Counted from the stretch's first letter, positions 36,936-50,273 are shown. The stretch is 64,000 nucleotides of DNA from Pyrenula massariospora (GCA_021030905.1 JAGFMI010000023.1:310001-374000), one strand, 5' to 3'. Translations and numbers: made by a program. The notes: generated from the sequence alone by a model not told the origin.

Positions 36936-39909
36936 ATTGAGACCTTCCGAGAGCGTCACGAGAGAAGAGAAAATGAATGGCAGATTTATTTTTCTTGGTA
37001 ATGAATGTGAAGAGAGCCAAGGCTCTCAGAGAACAAGAATCGAAGGAATGAAGAATAAAAGTCTGGCATCTACATTGGGTTGAAGCCAGATGCCCAAATC
37101 TTATGAATACAAATCGCTGAAGCAAAAGAACATCGCTTGGCAAGGGAACAACTCACAGGGACTGTGGTCCACTACGAGGTAGCCTTTGTCGCTAATATGG
37201 CACGATCTCTATATCATGAAGGGGCCACAAAAGAGATTGCTTTGTGAGGGCCTGAGGGGCAATCACGACTGTAATTTGCTGTCATGCGTCACGTTTGCAG
37301 GTTGAACAAATATATCGTTGGTGGATTAGGATTTTCCATGACGGCGAACTTCCGATGACCTGCAGTTGATAAAGCAACGCCGATGTCTCGTCGCCCTGTT
37401 CGCAAGACTCTGTGAATTCGGTAGGCGGCCGCATTATCCTGCGTATGTCAAATCTCGACCACGTGGAAGAGACGGTGGGCTAAAAATGGTACCTTAAAGG
37501 CGATTAGTAGAAAAGTACGTGGTTCGGTTGCGATGATGAAACAGCGAACAAGAGGATATGTCCAACTGTTGGAACTTTGATGAATTGACGCTCGCGCTTA
37601 TCTACGAAGAGAGTGGAAGAAAGATCTCTCGACTGTCGTTGGAAGGCAGGGGACAAGTCTAGCCAAAGGCGTCGATGGCGAGTCTGAAAATTTGGGGGCT
37701 CCGGGCACGCCGCTTGTACCACTTTTGGGAAAGGACTGCGATATCATCGATGTCGTCGGGAATCATTGTTCAAGGTCAGTCTCGGAATGACAGATCAACA
37801 GCAAGTGGACACAAAATGGTGTCGATTGGTCTTTGGCAGTCATTCGGGGATGTGTCTCTTTTGAAAGTGTGTAGTTGTCCCCGAGACTCTCAGCTATCGC
37901 CACTGGAGAGCAAGCTCGTCTCAGGCAATTCGAACCACAATAAAATCTATTAGACGATGCATTTTAGCTTTGATCTGAGGCTGCCAGTGACTCTGCCTGC
38001 ATCAAAATCGTGCTTGGGTCGTGAAGGAGGGACTTGAGGCAACGAGTACGCTTGGACATTGTAAATTCAAAGTCAGTCGAGCGAACGTGCTAGAACAAAT
38101 CGCATCAGAGTAAAACGAGGTTCGTGCAGGCTTTGTGAGGCGTTAGAGCCACGGACAGGTTCATGCCCTCAGCGACAGATAGAGCTCGGCTTCAACTTCC
38201 TAGTGAGTGAGGAAGCTTTCGCGGAACCGGATCGCTGGCCCCTAAGGTCTTCGCGTAACGTGAAATAATCGCTCATCTAAGCGTTTCAAGATAGATGTCA
38301 AAACTCAAAATGACCACACCTCTCCAGAAGATCCCGAGATAGGACGACCATAATGCGATATAAGGTATTGGTCAGCAAAGCGTTCTGGCCTTGAGATGCT
38401 GCAGCTCTTGCTGAGTATTCGTTCTACGGAGAATGTTCGACATAGCCAGATCTTGCCACCTGTCTGACCTAGAAACATCACGCGGCTACCTGCTCTTCAC
38501 TTGGCGGAATAAAAGGATTCTATCGACGTTCGCGTAGAATGTTCGTGGTCGGACGCTGCGCGGTATTTTTTCCAATTCCAGGTCCTTCACAGAGGAACTA
38601 AACGTTGCTAAAGCCGAGCGAGCCCTATTCGCCCCCAATGGCCGATTCCATGAATCAAAGGAGCTCAAGACCCCGCTTGCAATGATTGACGCCTTTCTTG
38701 CGGCGGACATGCTCCTCGCGTTTCTCTCCTGTCACTGCAGGACACGTGCATACCCTTTTACTTCAAGCATCTTCGGCGTACAGCCATTGCCTGCAACGTA
38801 AGCATGGCTAATGCTCGACGGTGGGCTCGGCACTTCCTCTTCCGCATCAACTTTTTCAGCTGTAGTGCCATCTTTTAGACATCATCACGAGATGGATTCT
38901 AGAGACCTGAATTAGGCTTGGCAGGTCCGGTCCCATAGTCACGTTCCCACACTGAAGTCCGACGCTTCAACATAGTCTCGTCGATCATCAGATTCGCGAG
39001 TCTCCCAATTCAAGACAATACTCCAAATACGGAAACTGTACCTGGCACTATCGGGAAAACGTTTCCCAACCCGTCCACCAGCAGCCAGCAGAATTTTGGA
39101 GCAGGATCATGCCGTCAAGACATCAAAACAAAACTGTGAACAGGCGTTGATGAATTCAGGTATCGAGAAGGACTCACGCTGATGATGTGAGATCAAATCG
39201 TTGTTTCCTGTAATCCACCCTGATCGCTAGAATTCTCTGACGCTCCCCCAGATTATCCGTGCAGGATCGTAGGATCTACACAGTCTGATGTCTCAGGTCT
39301 CCTCTTCTCAAGACTCTCAAGAATACTACAGTGGACAAGTTCTCATTACATGGCCACCACACTTCGGAATTGGGCGCATAGTAACCGACTCCTCCCCTTG
39401 GCGACTAGTTCTAAACCCAGCCTGTCTGCATCCCCACCCTGTCTTGTACGACCACCATCCATGCTGCCTGGCCCCTAAACGCGACCGTCAATGTGAATGC
39501 AAAAGGGGGCCGAGAATGCAAGTCGTTACTTTGCAAGGCTTCGGACTTACAGATCCTGACTATTCGACATCTGTCACCTTGCGGCTTGCTGATCCAGGTG
39601 GAGATGCAACATCAGCCACTGGGCGTCTGGCTGAGGCGAATCACGGCACATGCTCTCCACTTCAAAGCGCCGCAGGTTATTAACGGAAGGCTATCAACGG
39701 AAGGCTGACTCTAAGTATATGGAACGGACAACAATGTTTTGCGTCGGACGTCCTACAAGCTTCTCCTCATTGCTTTCATCCTATCTTAGACGTTCTCCGG
39801 TGCTACTGGCCATCCAAATCTTGATGTGGCCCGTAAATACAGCTCGTCTCTACTCATGTAGAAATTAGTCAAACCCTCCGAAAATTGATTCACGTGTATT
39901 GCTTGAACT
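36936..39909. other. 3 kb gene-poor region
   Basis: The longest gene-free span in the window. Candidate frames (37504-37722, 37675-37953, 38486-38710, 39288-39683) lack signatures and good splice joins. A small direct duplication (AACGGAAGGCT twice) is near 39680-39706. No terminal repeats or transposase words were noticed. Confidence 0.5.
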
Positions 39910-41645
39910 ATGGCACTGATGTCAAGCCTTGCACTTCCTTTCCCACTCCTTTCTGCAGTTGTGCTTCTTGGATTGTTCATACGCTGGAGGATCTCTCTTA
40001 GGCCACCACCAGGATTGAAAAGCTTGCCAGGTCCTTGGGGTCAGTGATTGGTCAAGGAACTTGCTGCATGTTGTTGACTGTCTAGGCCTCCCTTATATCG
40101 GACGAGTCCACGATGTTGACCCAGATAAACCATGGTTCAAGCTTAAGGAGTTTGCCGACAAATATGGCCCGGTCTTTCAGCAAAGAATCATGGGACACGA
40201 GCATGTCTGGCTCGCCAGTGCAGATGTCGCTCATGATTTCATGGCAAAGAGAGCGAATATCTATTCCGACAAGCATGACATCCCAGTTATGTCTGGTGTG
40301 AAGGATCGGGCGCAGTACTTACCATTGCTTGGATACAATGGTACGAATGTTGCTTGGTTAGTGAAGTGCTATGTTAACACTCTATCAGAGGATCACCGAC
40401 GCCATCGAAAATTCGCCGTCAGTGTTATGACCGAGGCTCACAATGCCCGGTACTACGATTATCCGGTCCTAGAATGCAAGCGGCTCCTTGGCAAGCTTCT
40501 AGAAGACCCTGATGACTACGTCACTTTAATCGATCGTTACACAGGGAGGATTACTTGCCGGCTTGCATGGGGAGATCCTGAACAGGCAATCTTCATACGT
40601 GAGAATGCGGCCTTGTTCCTGCACGATATATCTCCCGCCGGCCCAACGGTCAACTCTTTGGAACCATTGAGATTCCTTCCTGATTGGCTGGTCACTTCCA
40701 AGAAAAATGAGTATCTTCGCAACAAGGCCGAAGGCGAAATGTTCCTAAGTCAACTTTATAAAGTCAAGAAGAGGATGGCCGAGGGTACCGCCGGACCAAG
40801 CTATGCTCGTGCCTACCTAGAAAGGAAGGAGAGCTGGGGCTTCAAGGACGATCAGGAGGCAGCGTTTGCGATCGGAATGGGCAGTAACGTAGGTATCCAC
40901 ACCATCTCCAGCCCTTTGACTATCTTCATCCTCGCGATGGTCCTCCACCAAGACTGGCAAGCCGCCCTTCGGAAAGAACTCGACGACGTCCTCGGGAACC
41001 GAATGATCCAGCCCTCCGACTCCCCACGCCTCCCATTGCTCCGCGCCTGCATCCTGGAGTGCATGCGCTGGCGGCCGCCCGTCCCGCTCAACCCGCCCCG
41101 CCCCGCCATCAAAGAAGACGTCTACGATGGCTACCACATCCCCAAGGGCGCCTACGTGCACGCCATCGAGTGGTAAGCCGCCCCCCTCCCCTTTTCCCCA
41201 ACCAACAATCCCTCCCCACCATGCTAACCCCCCGATCAGGGCCATCTCCCGCGACCCCACCCGCTACCCCTCCCCCGACACCTTCAACCCAGACCGCTGG
41301 CTCAACCCTTCGTACCCCACCTACCGCGCCCCCCTCACCGAACACCCCACCATCATCGGCCACCACCAGTTCTCCTACGGCAAGCGCGCCTGCCTGGGCC
41401 AGCACCTCGGCCAGGCCGAGCTGCTCATCGCGTGCGGCGCCATCGTGTGGGCGTTCACGCTGGAGCGGCGGGTGGATAAGAATGGGGGGTTGGTGGGCGT
41501 GCCGGACTACGACTTTGCGACGCTGCCGTTTAATAAGCCGTTTCCGTTTAATTTTGACTTGAAGGTGAGGGGGGAGGAGAGGGCCGGGGTGATTAGGGGG
41601 ATGTGGAGGGAGAGTGAGGGGGAGGTGGTGGATTTGCAGATTTGA
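39910..41645 (+). CDS. Cytochrome P450 monooxygenase
   Basis: Four exons (39910-40039, 40086-40340, 40389-41172, 41240-41645) encode 524 residues. An N-terminal membrane anchor (LLSAVVLLGLFIRW) is followed by a Pro-rich hinge and LPGPWGLPYIGRVH. ECMRW is the K-helix ExxR, PDTFNPDRWL the PERF-like region, and FSYGKRACLG the heme loop with the Cys ligand. The I-helix reads AFAIGMGSNVGIHTISS, without the usual AGxDT, as in a subset of fungal P450s. The second intron removes a stretch that would break YNEDHRRHRKFA. Reaction unknown. No biosynthetic core enzyme lies nearby. Confidence 0.92.
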
Positions 41646-42979
41646 GTTTTGGTTTGGTTTGGTTTGATTTGATGGGGTGAGGGGCTGGCCGTTGTTGGAA
41701 TAAGGTATTGCGGTTTTGGGTGATTAGTGATACTTGGATCCTTGGGTACGGTTGGGGGTTTGAGATTATTAGAACAATGTCCTGCTTGGGTGAGCGAGTA
41801 GAATGTAGCAAGTCAATAAAAGAAGAGTTCCAAGACATGCGAGACAATAGAGAACAGAAAAACGTAGATCTTCAGATGAGGAGGTTTCTCAGCAGTCAAC
41901 CACATGGTCCTGACCGGTGGGACACTCCTAAACTCCGGCGACATCTCCCAACAGGAACCCCGACCACACCAAACGAAAAGCCTCAACAGAGAAGCTCTGG
42001 GCTTAAGATCAATCTGCAATGTCAGATCGCCCTGCTAAGTAGTGAGCCGTCTCGACGGTGCCCTACCTACAAATTTGTGCGTGCCTAATACCCAATTTAA
42101 GAGGACCTGCTTCCGGCCACGGGCTGCTTCTACAGGTATGTGGGCATTTTAGAGCTCCAGTACGCTAGTATCCATCGCAAAGCTGCTGTTAAGTCCGTCG
42201 GCTTGGTATAAGAGGCTATTTGACGACAGAGGGGGAAAAGGGGTACGGGGGAAAGGTCTCTGGAGGCGGATTCGTGTTTGCATTAGTAGATGACAAACTT
42301 GACTGCGCTCTTCATGCGACTCTTAGATAGTTATGATAGGGAGGGAAGATATGACAGGAAGAATAGAAGATGCAATAGAGAAGAGGGTTGAGTGGTTAAC
42401 AGAAGAAATAACGAGCACACTTTTAGAGCGAGGCTAAGGAGTTTAAAGTCACTTCGCCGCCGGGATGCTAGGAGAAATGTATCGAGGCGATGAATGCACG
42501 GATGAGAACATCGACCTGAAAGTTGGGTGATTTTCGCGGGATTTTTCGCATGTGCTTCCTGACTGTTTCGAGCTTTGGTACATCTACGCTCTATAGCAGC
42601 TTTCTGGCCAGCAGAGTGCGAGTATGAGTGTCGTCCAGATTGAATTGCACGGCTGATCTTATGACGGACATGCCTCGTATGCAAGAGCAATCGCTGCAGA
42701 CCCGAGTTTGATAGTGAGCAAAGATGGCCGATTTCATGATCCAGGTAGAAAATTGACAGATAAAGAAAAGGCCGAAAGGAGAATTGGAGGGTGCAACAGC
42801 CTTCATTTTTAGCGGTAACTAGGAATGCAGGATAATAAGAGATATATACCGTGCTTCTATAACCACCAGCAGCGACAGCCCAAAGGTGATAGGTAATCAC
42901 TATAGTATCCGGACGATTTCAGGCCATCCACAGCTTGAGCAATGTGAAATGTTCAAGCTTCAAGGATTTCTATTGCGCC
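41646..42979. other. Convergent intergenic with a TTTGG-type repeat
   Basis: 1.3 kb between the P450 and AAA gene ends. Just after the P450 stop, at about 41646-41672, a short TTTGG pentamer repeat (about four copies) occurs. Frames at 41708-42088 and 42331-42900 lack signatures. Confidence 0.5.
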
Positions 42980-45579
42980 TCAATGGAACTCGTCTTGCGT
43001 TCCTCGCCCAGATCCGGAGCTGGTCCCATACGCATCATACCTATACCCGAATCCCGCAGCTCTTTTGCTCAGTTCCTGCTTGTGAACATGCTCGAGGTAA
43101 TCTTTGAATTCCATTGACATCTGCACTGTTGCCCTAATGTGCTCCCGTTTGATGAGAATGCGACCTTCCTTATCTTTGTCACCCTGGGATTCAGCGAGGG
43201 CAACGGCAACCTGAAAAGCTAAAATACAAGAGCGATCAGTCTTGATTGAATTCTCAGTCGAGTGAGGAGAGTGCTATCGTGAACTTACCGTTTCTGATCT
43301 CCCTTCCGTTCCATTTCAGTTTCTTCATATCCTCTGACTGAATGTAATCCTTAGCCCCCTGTGGTATTCTCATAGTCGTCTCTCGTTCCTCCTCTAGCTT
43401 GAGGAAGAAGGTTTCCCATACTTTGGTGCGTTGATCATCGCCAAATTCGGGATAGTAAATTTGGACATGTATGCGAGAGACAAAAGCTTCATCAAACACG
43501 CCGACACGATTGGTAGTGATGAAGAGTATACCTTTGAAGTACTCTAATGCGCGAAGGAATCCTGCGACGAGATGATTGCGTTTGATGTCCGAGACGGTTC
43601 TCTGCTCCATATAGATATCTGCCTCGTCGATGAGCATGATCGCCCCCCAGATTTCTCCCAATTGAAACCATCTTAGGAGGTTTGATTCGATCTTTTCTGG
43701 CTCCACTCCAATGTCTGAGCACGTTAAAGACAGTAAAGGCCTCTCGGTATAGTCCGCAATGCATTCTGTGTCTCTTAATTGCTGTGAGGTCATCAGAAAG
43801 TGGTGATAGCAACTGACCTGCAGTATAGGTCTTTCCGACACCGGGTTTCCCATGTAGAAGAAAGGTCAATCCTTCCCCTTTTCCCTCGATAAAATCGGCA
43901 GACCAGGATGCTTCTGATTTTTTCCGGTCAAGTGATTTATGGACACGTTCAACCGGGATGTATGGCTTTTCCTCCTGCAAGGACGATCCAGGGTTGCTAC
44001 GAATATAGACACGAGTAAGATTCTTAATCATGTCTTTCGTAGTGTTGTGCATGACCAGACGATCAAAGAGTGATTTGTCAAAGCGATGCTCATGAAATCC
44101 AGATATGTGAAGAAGCGCTATGTTGTTGTCGATTAGCGTAAGTTCAATCATTCTTTTACTGTAAACATAGCTTTTGTTTGACTCACCCCAATTTCTCGCC
44201 TTAAATAAGAACGCTTCCACCGTGGTATCACATAGAAAGTATTGATGTTCACTGAGCTCTTTAACGAGGAGGGGATTGATGTTCGAATAACCGGCGAAAC
44301 GCGGCTTCACAGCGTATCGATATATTAGCCGCTCGCATCGATCACAGAGGCATATCTGCTTTGGATTAGAAGGGTGCTCAACACTTTTAAGCAGTATGCA
44401 TCGCTCGTCTCTGCTATTCTCCAACATGTAATGGATCGGGTCTACTATGGCAATACTAGTAAACTGAATATATCAGGTCAGCTACAAGAGGGTATGAGAA
44501 CAGCTGGGGGCTGACACTTTGCCTTGGGAACGTCGTGGAGAATCCATCGAACCATCGACAATTCCTCTTTTGTCGAAGTGAGTACCATTTTTTGCCCTGG
44601 TTGGTGAAAAAGGTTTTGATACTCTGAACATCTTCCTGATCGACGTCTTCACTGAATCTCAGGTACTCGCAAGGGTACGCCACGAGAGAGACAATTTCCT
44701 TTTCCCCGGCGAAACGTCCTATTTTGCTCGCGTATTTGCCAGCGCCCACGTGCGTCGAATTAGCATTCATGTTCCAAAAGGCCAACTCATAGACGTCTGT
44801 CTTGCCATTCTTAAGGGTGAAATCGACCCCCATGAACACGTAGGGGCTATGTTCGCGGACTTCTGCACGATCATAGTAGACGTCGCAGCCTGGTTTGAAG
44901 AGTAGCCACAGCATGTCGAAGGTGACATAGCCTCTTGCGTGGCGCTCCCTTTCAGCGACAATGGCCTCTTCGATCCGCTCCTTGACGAAGTCTAAAGCAA
45001 TATCGATGTGCCTGTGCATATAACGGTTCGGACAAGTACTTGAGATTTCTTCGTCTGCCTTAGGTTCAAGTCGCTTACGGTACTCGGTGAGCTCACGCTC
45101 GAAGAAGATGAAGATGTCAAACGGTTCCATAACCTTGATGTTAGTACCAGAGAGATCAATGCCAGGGAAATAATCCACAACACATCTCAAAGCTTCATTA
45201 AGAGCGGGTGACAGAATCCTGATGTATGAATGGCCTCTACTTGTGCCGTGCAAACCTCGTGCCTGTTCGCTGCTTGGAGGTGGGGGCTTGTCGAATTCGT
45301 CCGTCGCACGAACTTCAACATACTCTAGAACTGGCTGTTGCTCGGAGACATTCTGGCTCTTCTTATCGTCGTCGTCGTCGAGAGAAATCTTCTCGCCGCT
45401 GATGGTGCTTACGTACTCAATTCTGCGCTTAATGAACTTTTCAGTCTCTGAAACCGACTTTGGCTCGTCGGGCGTGTTCTCTTCCTGGCCTTCATTATGA
45501 TCTGTCTGTATAGTCTTTTCAAAGATGTGTGTCAGGTAGTCACCTTCTAGCTTGGTGATAGCAGACTTACCGTAGCCAT
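42980..45579 (-). CDS. AAA+ ATPase with N-terminal DUF7025 domain
   Basis: Six exons (45579-45571, 45514-44516, 44463-44187, 44117-43818, 43765-43289, 43218-42980) give 766 residues. The first exon holds only MAT. DUF7025-type region at about 150-340 (FVDYFPGIDLSGT, FDMLWLLFKPG, VFMGVDF). Walker A GKPGVGKT at about 518-525, Walker B MLIDEAD at about 572-578, sensor-like ITTNR, and arginine-rich SRIHVQIYYPEF. The C-terminal lid has WNGREIRNAFQVAVALAE, made by splicing. This is a large, poorly studied fungal family of Bcs1/CDC48-like ATPases. The 69-nt intron at 44118-44186 is a multiple of three with no stop, so retention would add 23 residues. Divergent to a DUF7708/NACHT-like gene. Confidence 0.87.
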
Positions 45580-46011
45580 TATAAGTGTGAATGTCGTGAT
45601 CAGGAAACGGTCATTGGTGTCCTAATTGGCCAGTTTGTCGCTGACATGAAAAATTTCTTCCTTTGTTCAGGTGGACGTTGTAGCAAGGCTATCTACTGCA
45701 CGGACATCTCTCAACAGACAAGGCTATAACATCCCGGCCGAGGCTGAAGTCAAAGGCTTGGATAGCGGCCACCAGCGCCGACTGCGGGGAAGCCAGTGCC
45801 CGTTTTGGCAGGGTCGTTGGCGTTCACTCAGCTAAGAAGTTAGGCTGCAGGCTGTCTTTTCAACGGGGCTAAATTCCAGAATGGGTTTGTTGCACAATGA
45901 TATCGACTTGCCTTGAAAGCTGCATTGCCGGCACTTGTCATCCAATTGGTTCACGCTAGCGGCAGAGACTTAGCAGAGAGGTGATGTCGGGAATACTCTA
46001 AGAACCTTTGA
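45580..46011. promoter_or_regulatory. Short divergent promoter between AAA+ and DUF7708 genes
   Basis: Only about 430 bp separates the two head-to-head starts (528 bp if the downstream gene starts at 46108). Shared control is likely by position. No recognised element was identified. Confidence 0.4.
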
Positions 46012-48269
46012 ATGCGTTTAGTGATTTCAGGGCCTCGCCTTGGTTTTTCTGTCGTTGGATTTCACCACATGCTAGAATCACACCCGATCATTTCTTCAAA
46101 GTACGTAATGGATACTGATTTCGTGAAGTCTAATTCAGATGCTTTGGTGGCTCGCTTTTCACGGGAACTCGAAGAAAGGCAGCCTTCTCAGCATGACAGG
46201 GACGAATATGCTCAGCTTCGATCGGACTTTATAGAAGAGAATAAACGGAAGGCAAAAGAAAGACAAGCTGAAATAGAACGGATTCGGGCACAGTTCGCCA
46301 TAGAGAGGTTTGTAGTAGTTTTAGGCTCTTCTGATGCGGATATGTTTTCTAACATTTTGAAGACCAGATGAAGTCGTTTTATTTCACACAGCATGCCAAG
46401 AGCTTCGAGAATCCATGAAAAACTTCCAAGAGCTCGTACCTAGGCATTTCAAGAGGAATACTCAAGCGAAAACTTGGTTAGACGTTGAAAGCGTGGTCTC
46501 CGAGGTGTATGCCGTGTGGGAGTCACATGGCAAAGGAACTTACGCAGGCCGGGCTAAAGAGCAACTTCGAAAGATGTGTAATGGTATTCATAACCATTCG
46601 ACGGCTCTCAAGATACTTCCAACGGAAAGTGAATATGTCTCTCTGGTGGCTGGGTCAGTTGGCATGATCATTAAGGTTTGGACTTTGCTTGGCTTTTGCA
46701 TCGTTTGCAAATTCGATGGGAAACGCTAACCACTGGGTGGCAGGCCTCAGCAAATTACACGATGATCGCTGAATCTTTCGCCATGGGTGTAATTGTTATC
46801 AATGATGCTGTGAATATCGTTGAAAAGAGCAAGGTGTATGATTCGTTGGCGATTCAGCGGTTGATCATGCGCATGTACACCAAGATATTTTCATACTTAG
46901 GCAAATTCATGGCATGGTTCACTGCTCGTAGCAGAACAAGATTTCTGAAAAGCTTCAATGAGAACATCCACAAGACATTCCAGGATGAACTCACTCAGAT
47001 CAAAGATATATCAGGTCTAATCTCTGAGCAAATTCAACGGCACATGTCCGCAGATGTCAAAATTGCAAGACTTGTCTCTGAAGAGACCAGTGTGGAGCTT
47101 AAATACCTTGTCCAGCTTGCTGAGGCCCAGGAAAGACAATCTAAGCATCAAGACATTGCAAGTGCAGAGCTACTCCAAAACTTGATCCACGAACAGTTTG
47201 TCAAGTCTGGGGGAGACCTTGAGAAATCTTTGCAACGGATCATGAACGGTTATGTCGAGCGGCTGACACGGGAAATTTCTGGAGTAGGGATCACTAATCT
47301 CCTCAGACAGCAAGCGTCACCGCGTGCTGGAACAGTCTCTAAACAAGTGACATATCATGGCCAAGCTGGTACCGAGACTCGCTCAAGGTCGTACATAAGC
47401 TTTGGGATGCTAACTGAATCGTAGACGAGAAGAGTGAGGATCCAAGTAATCAACGCACACAAGACGCCACAGAAGAGAATTTCGGTATGCTTGAACAGCG
47501 GGGAAGTGATGTCAAGTTAAACTCTCGGAACCTGGAAGACTTTTTTGACTGGGAACACGTTTACCCGTTCCCAAGTATCCCATGGCCGTTGCATTCGGAA
47601 GCTAGCTTTGTGTCAAGATTGAACAATTTCACGACGAGCGTTGTTTCAGAGATCCTGTATGCCCACGACAGATTTCAATCGGAGACTTTGAAGCTCTTGC
47701 GGGAATCGGCTGGAGGATATATATCGCTCGCTCGGGAAAGCGGGATTCCTGTCGTGTCCTACTTCTGTCAACTGGCCCATGAGAACCCACCACCCAAGAG
47801 AACACGTGAAACTGTGGAACTTACAGCTCTCCTATACTCCATGATCAGACAGCTGGTCGATGTCCTTCCTGCACGATTCATCTCTCCATCTAGATCTTTC
47901 ACAGAGGACAGATTCGCGAGCTTAGACGGAACCTTGAATACGTGGGACGAAGCTATAAGTGTATTTACTGATGTTGCGAATTGCGTCGATTTACCTCTGA
48001 TTCTCTTCGTCATAGACGGTCTTAATGTCCTGGAGGATGATTTTAAGTTTAGCACGAGTGGGAAGTTGGAGAATCTGGTCAGTACTTTGAAATATCTGGT
48101 AAGCACTAGCAAAGAGGATGGCCGCGCTGTCAAAGTTCTTTTCACCACGGAGGGAATATCAGGAGTCCTAGCTCGGGAAATTGATGAGAGAGACACTGTA
48201 TCGTGTGACAACTCGTCGCCTTCTGGGCCGGTCAGAGTTGGAAGGTCTGGCCAAATGCTTTCACTCTAG
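46012..48269 (+). CDS. DUF7708 / NACHT-like STAND protein without a P-loop
   Basis: Four exons (46012-46307, 46363-46675, 46744-47368, 47425-48269) give 692 residues; starting at the in-frame ATG 46108 would give 660. The intron 1 acceptor was chosen because it follows a good CTAAC branch site and joins FAIER to PDEVVLFHTACQELRESM in frame. Residues about 110-330 match the fungal DUF7708 domain (AKTWLDVESVVSEVYAVW, SEYVSLVAGSVGMIIKASANY). A helical linker follows, then an NTPase-like region (IPVVSYFCQLA, LYSMIRQLVDVLPARF, Walker-B-like LILFVIDGLNVLEDD). The place where a GxGKS loop would lie reads ESAGGYISLARESGIP; relatives of this family also appear to lack the loop. No C-terminal repeat sensor is present. 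Likely part of fungal self/non-self or defence signalling, by family only. Confidence 0.75.
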
Positions 48270-48948
48270 TTCATTGCTCGGAACGGCTCGCATGCTACCG
48301 TAATAGTGCAATGAGAAGTGTTAATAATAGCAGAAGGTAATCCGGAGATTATGCGATAGAATGTTCTGTGACATTTTGATTGTCCTGCTTCCTTGTTCTA
48401 TATTCTGAAAACGCATTAAAGAGGTGAGAAGGAAGTCCGCGCCACTTTCCCTCATAAACAACATGGCTACAGGTGGCCGGTATGTGGCCCGGACTTCTTT
48501 CTCACCCCCTTGGTATGTTCCGAGCGTATAAAATCTGAACAAAACCGCTACTAAAGCTCTAAATTCGAGTTCTTGGCCAAAATTTGGGCTTGTCTGTCCT
48601 AGGCACATTTTGTGGAGCGATGAGGGAGTCCTGAGATTGAGATAGACATTTGATGGTCTTAGTAGATCACCAAATGGCCTATGGCAAGGAACTCTCGTTC
48701 ATACAAAGACCGACTTCGTTAATCTGGACTAGCAATTTACAAAACACGTGGACCATGAGCGTCGAGATCACAATACCAAGAGAAAAATCCGCTGTCAGTG
48801 AATTTAGTTCTTAGTTCGCGATTTCTAGTTTCTATGCGCACTTCGTCTCAGTTCTCGCGACACAAGTAAATGACATCAAGCCCTAGCCCCAAGCCCTACC
48901 ATCCGAAAACAGCCACCAAATCCCCCTCCACCCAAACAATCACCCTCT
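48270..48948. other. Intergenic, promoter of the methyltransferase gene
   Basis: About 680 bp. A short minus frame (48321-48608) lacks a signature. The right end is C-rich and leads into the coding region at 48949. Confidence 0.45.
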
Positions 48949-50135
48949 ATGCAGCCAATGGCCCCCCTCAAAGTAAACAACAAAACCCTCCATATCCTCG
49001 ATGGCGGTCTTGGCACTTCCCTCGAAACCCTCCACGCCATCAAATTCTCCCCCTCAACCCCCCTCTGGTCCACAGACCTCCTCCTCCACTCCCCCTCGAC
49101 CCTCCAAAACCTCCATACCGCCTTCTCCCACGCCGGCGCAGATATCCTCCTCACCGCCACCTACCAAGCGTCCTTTACCGGCTTCGCAAACACCCCCCGC
49201 AGCGGCGCGTCTCATGACAATGGACGAGATGTCACTGGGTACAGCAAAGAAGAGGCAGCCGCGCACATGCGCACCGCCGTGCTCCTCGCGCGACACGCCC
49301 ACCAGACCGCCGGGAAGCACGACGATGACGGGATCGTTGCCCTAAGCCTAGGCGCATACGGCGCGACGATGTGTCCGAGCACAGAGTACTCCGGGCGGTA
49401 TGATGCAGAGCACGGCTCGGTGGAGGCGCTCGCGAGGTTTCACGCAGAGCGGCTACAGGTCTTTGCGGGGGACGGGGGGACGTGGAAGGGGGTTGAGTGG
49501 GTTGCGTTCGAGACGCTGCCGAGGGTGGATGAGGTGTGGGCTGTGAGGGAGGCGGTGCGGCGGACGATGGTTGGGGTGGAAGGGGAGAGGAAGAGTTTCT
49601 GGATTAGCTATGTTTTCCCGAACGAGGACCAACGGCTGCCTGATGGGTCGGGGGTCAAGGAGGTGGCGAAGGCGATGTTTGATGGGTATGTACTCATAAT
49701 GTTGTTTTATCTATCTGCCTCCTGTGGAGAGGGCCCAATGCTGACGCTCCATTGTGCGCTGCTGCCTGTAGAGACCTCCCGCTCCCTGATGCAGTGGGCG
49801 TGAATTGCACGAAACTCCCGCGTCTCCTCCCTATCGTGCAGGCCCTGCACGATGCGATTAAGACCTATCACCCTAACCGACGGCCGACGCTAGTGCTCTA
49901 CCCCGATGGCGCGAAGAATCTTGTCTACAACACGGACACGCGGGAATGGGACCCGAAGTCGGCGACTGACAATGCATCTCAGATGTCATGGGACGAGGAG
50001 CTGTTCAGGATCGTGCAGTGCCTGGCTAAGGAGGAGGATGCGATCTGGGACGGCTTTATTGTAGGCGGGTGTTGTAAGACAACGCCGGATATGATCGGGG
50101 CGCTGAGGAAACGGTTTGAAGATGGCGGCGGGTGA
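48949..50135 (+). CDS. Homocysteine S-methyltransferase
   Basis: Exons 48949-49685 and 49772-50135 encode 366 residues. The N-terminus has ILDGGLGTSLE and the body has ADILLTATYQASFTGF and ALSLGAYGATMCPSTEYSGRY. The zinc ligands are GVNC after the splice and GGCCKTTP near the end, all standard for the MHT1/SAM4 family. These enzymes move a methyl group from S-methylmethionine or S-adenosylmethionine to homocysteine in the cytosol, making methionine. Codon 4 is another Met (48958). The coding strand changes from C-rich to G-rich at about 49390. Confidence 0.93.
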
Positions 50136-50273
50136 AGGTAAGTCAGTGTAGACTAGGCTCTCGAGAAACTTCGTGCTTTCCAACACGGAAAGGCCCTTCG
50201 GATTTGGCGGAGAATAATTCCCGGCTACGTGTTCAAGAACGTAGGCTTTAAAATAGTGAACGCTAAATGGTGA

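Noticed and set aside
32931-41645. Secondary-metabolite gene cluster (SnoaL, NmrA, spherulin-4, P450)
   Set aside because: No core synthase, transporter or cluster regulator is present, and the genes are spread over 9 kb with a gene-free gap.
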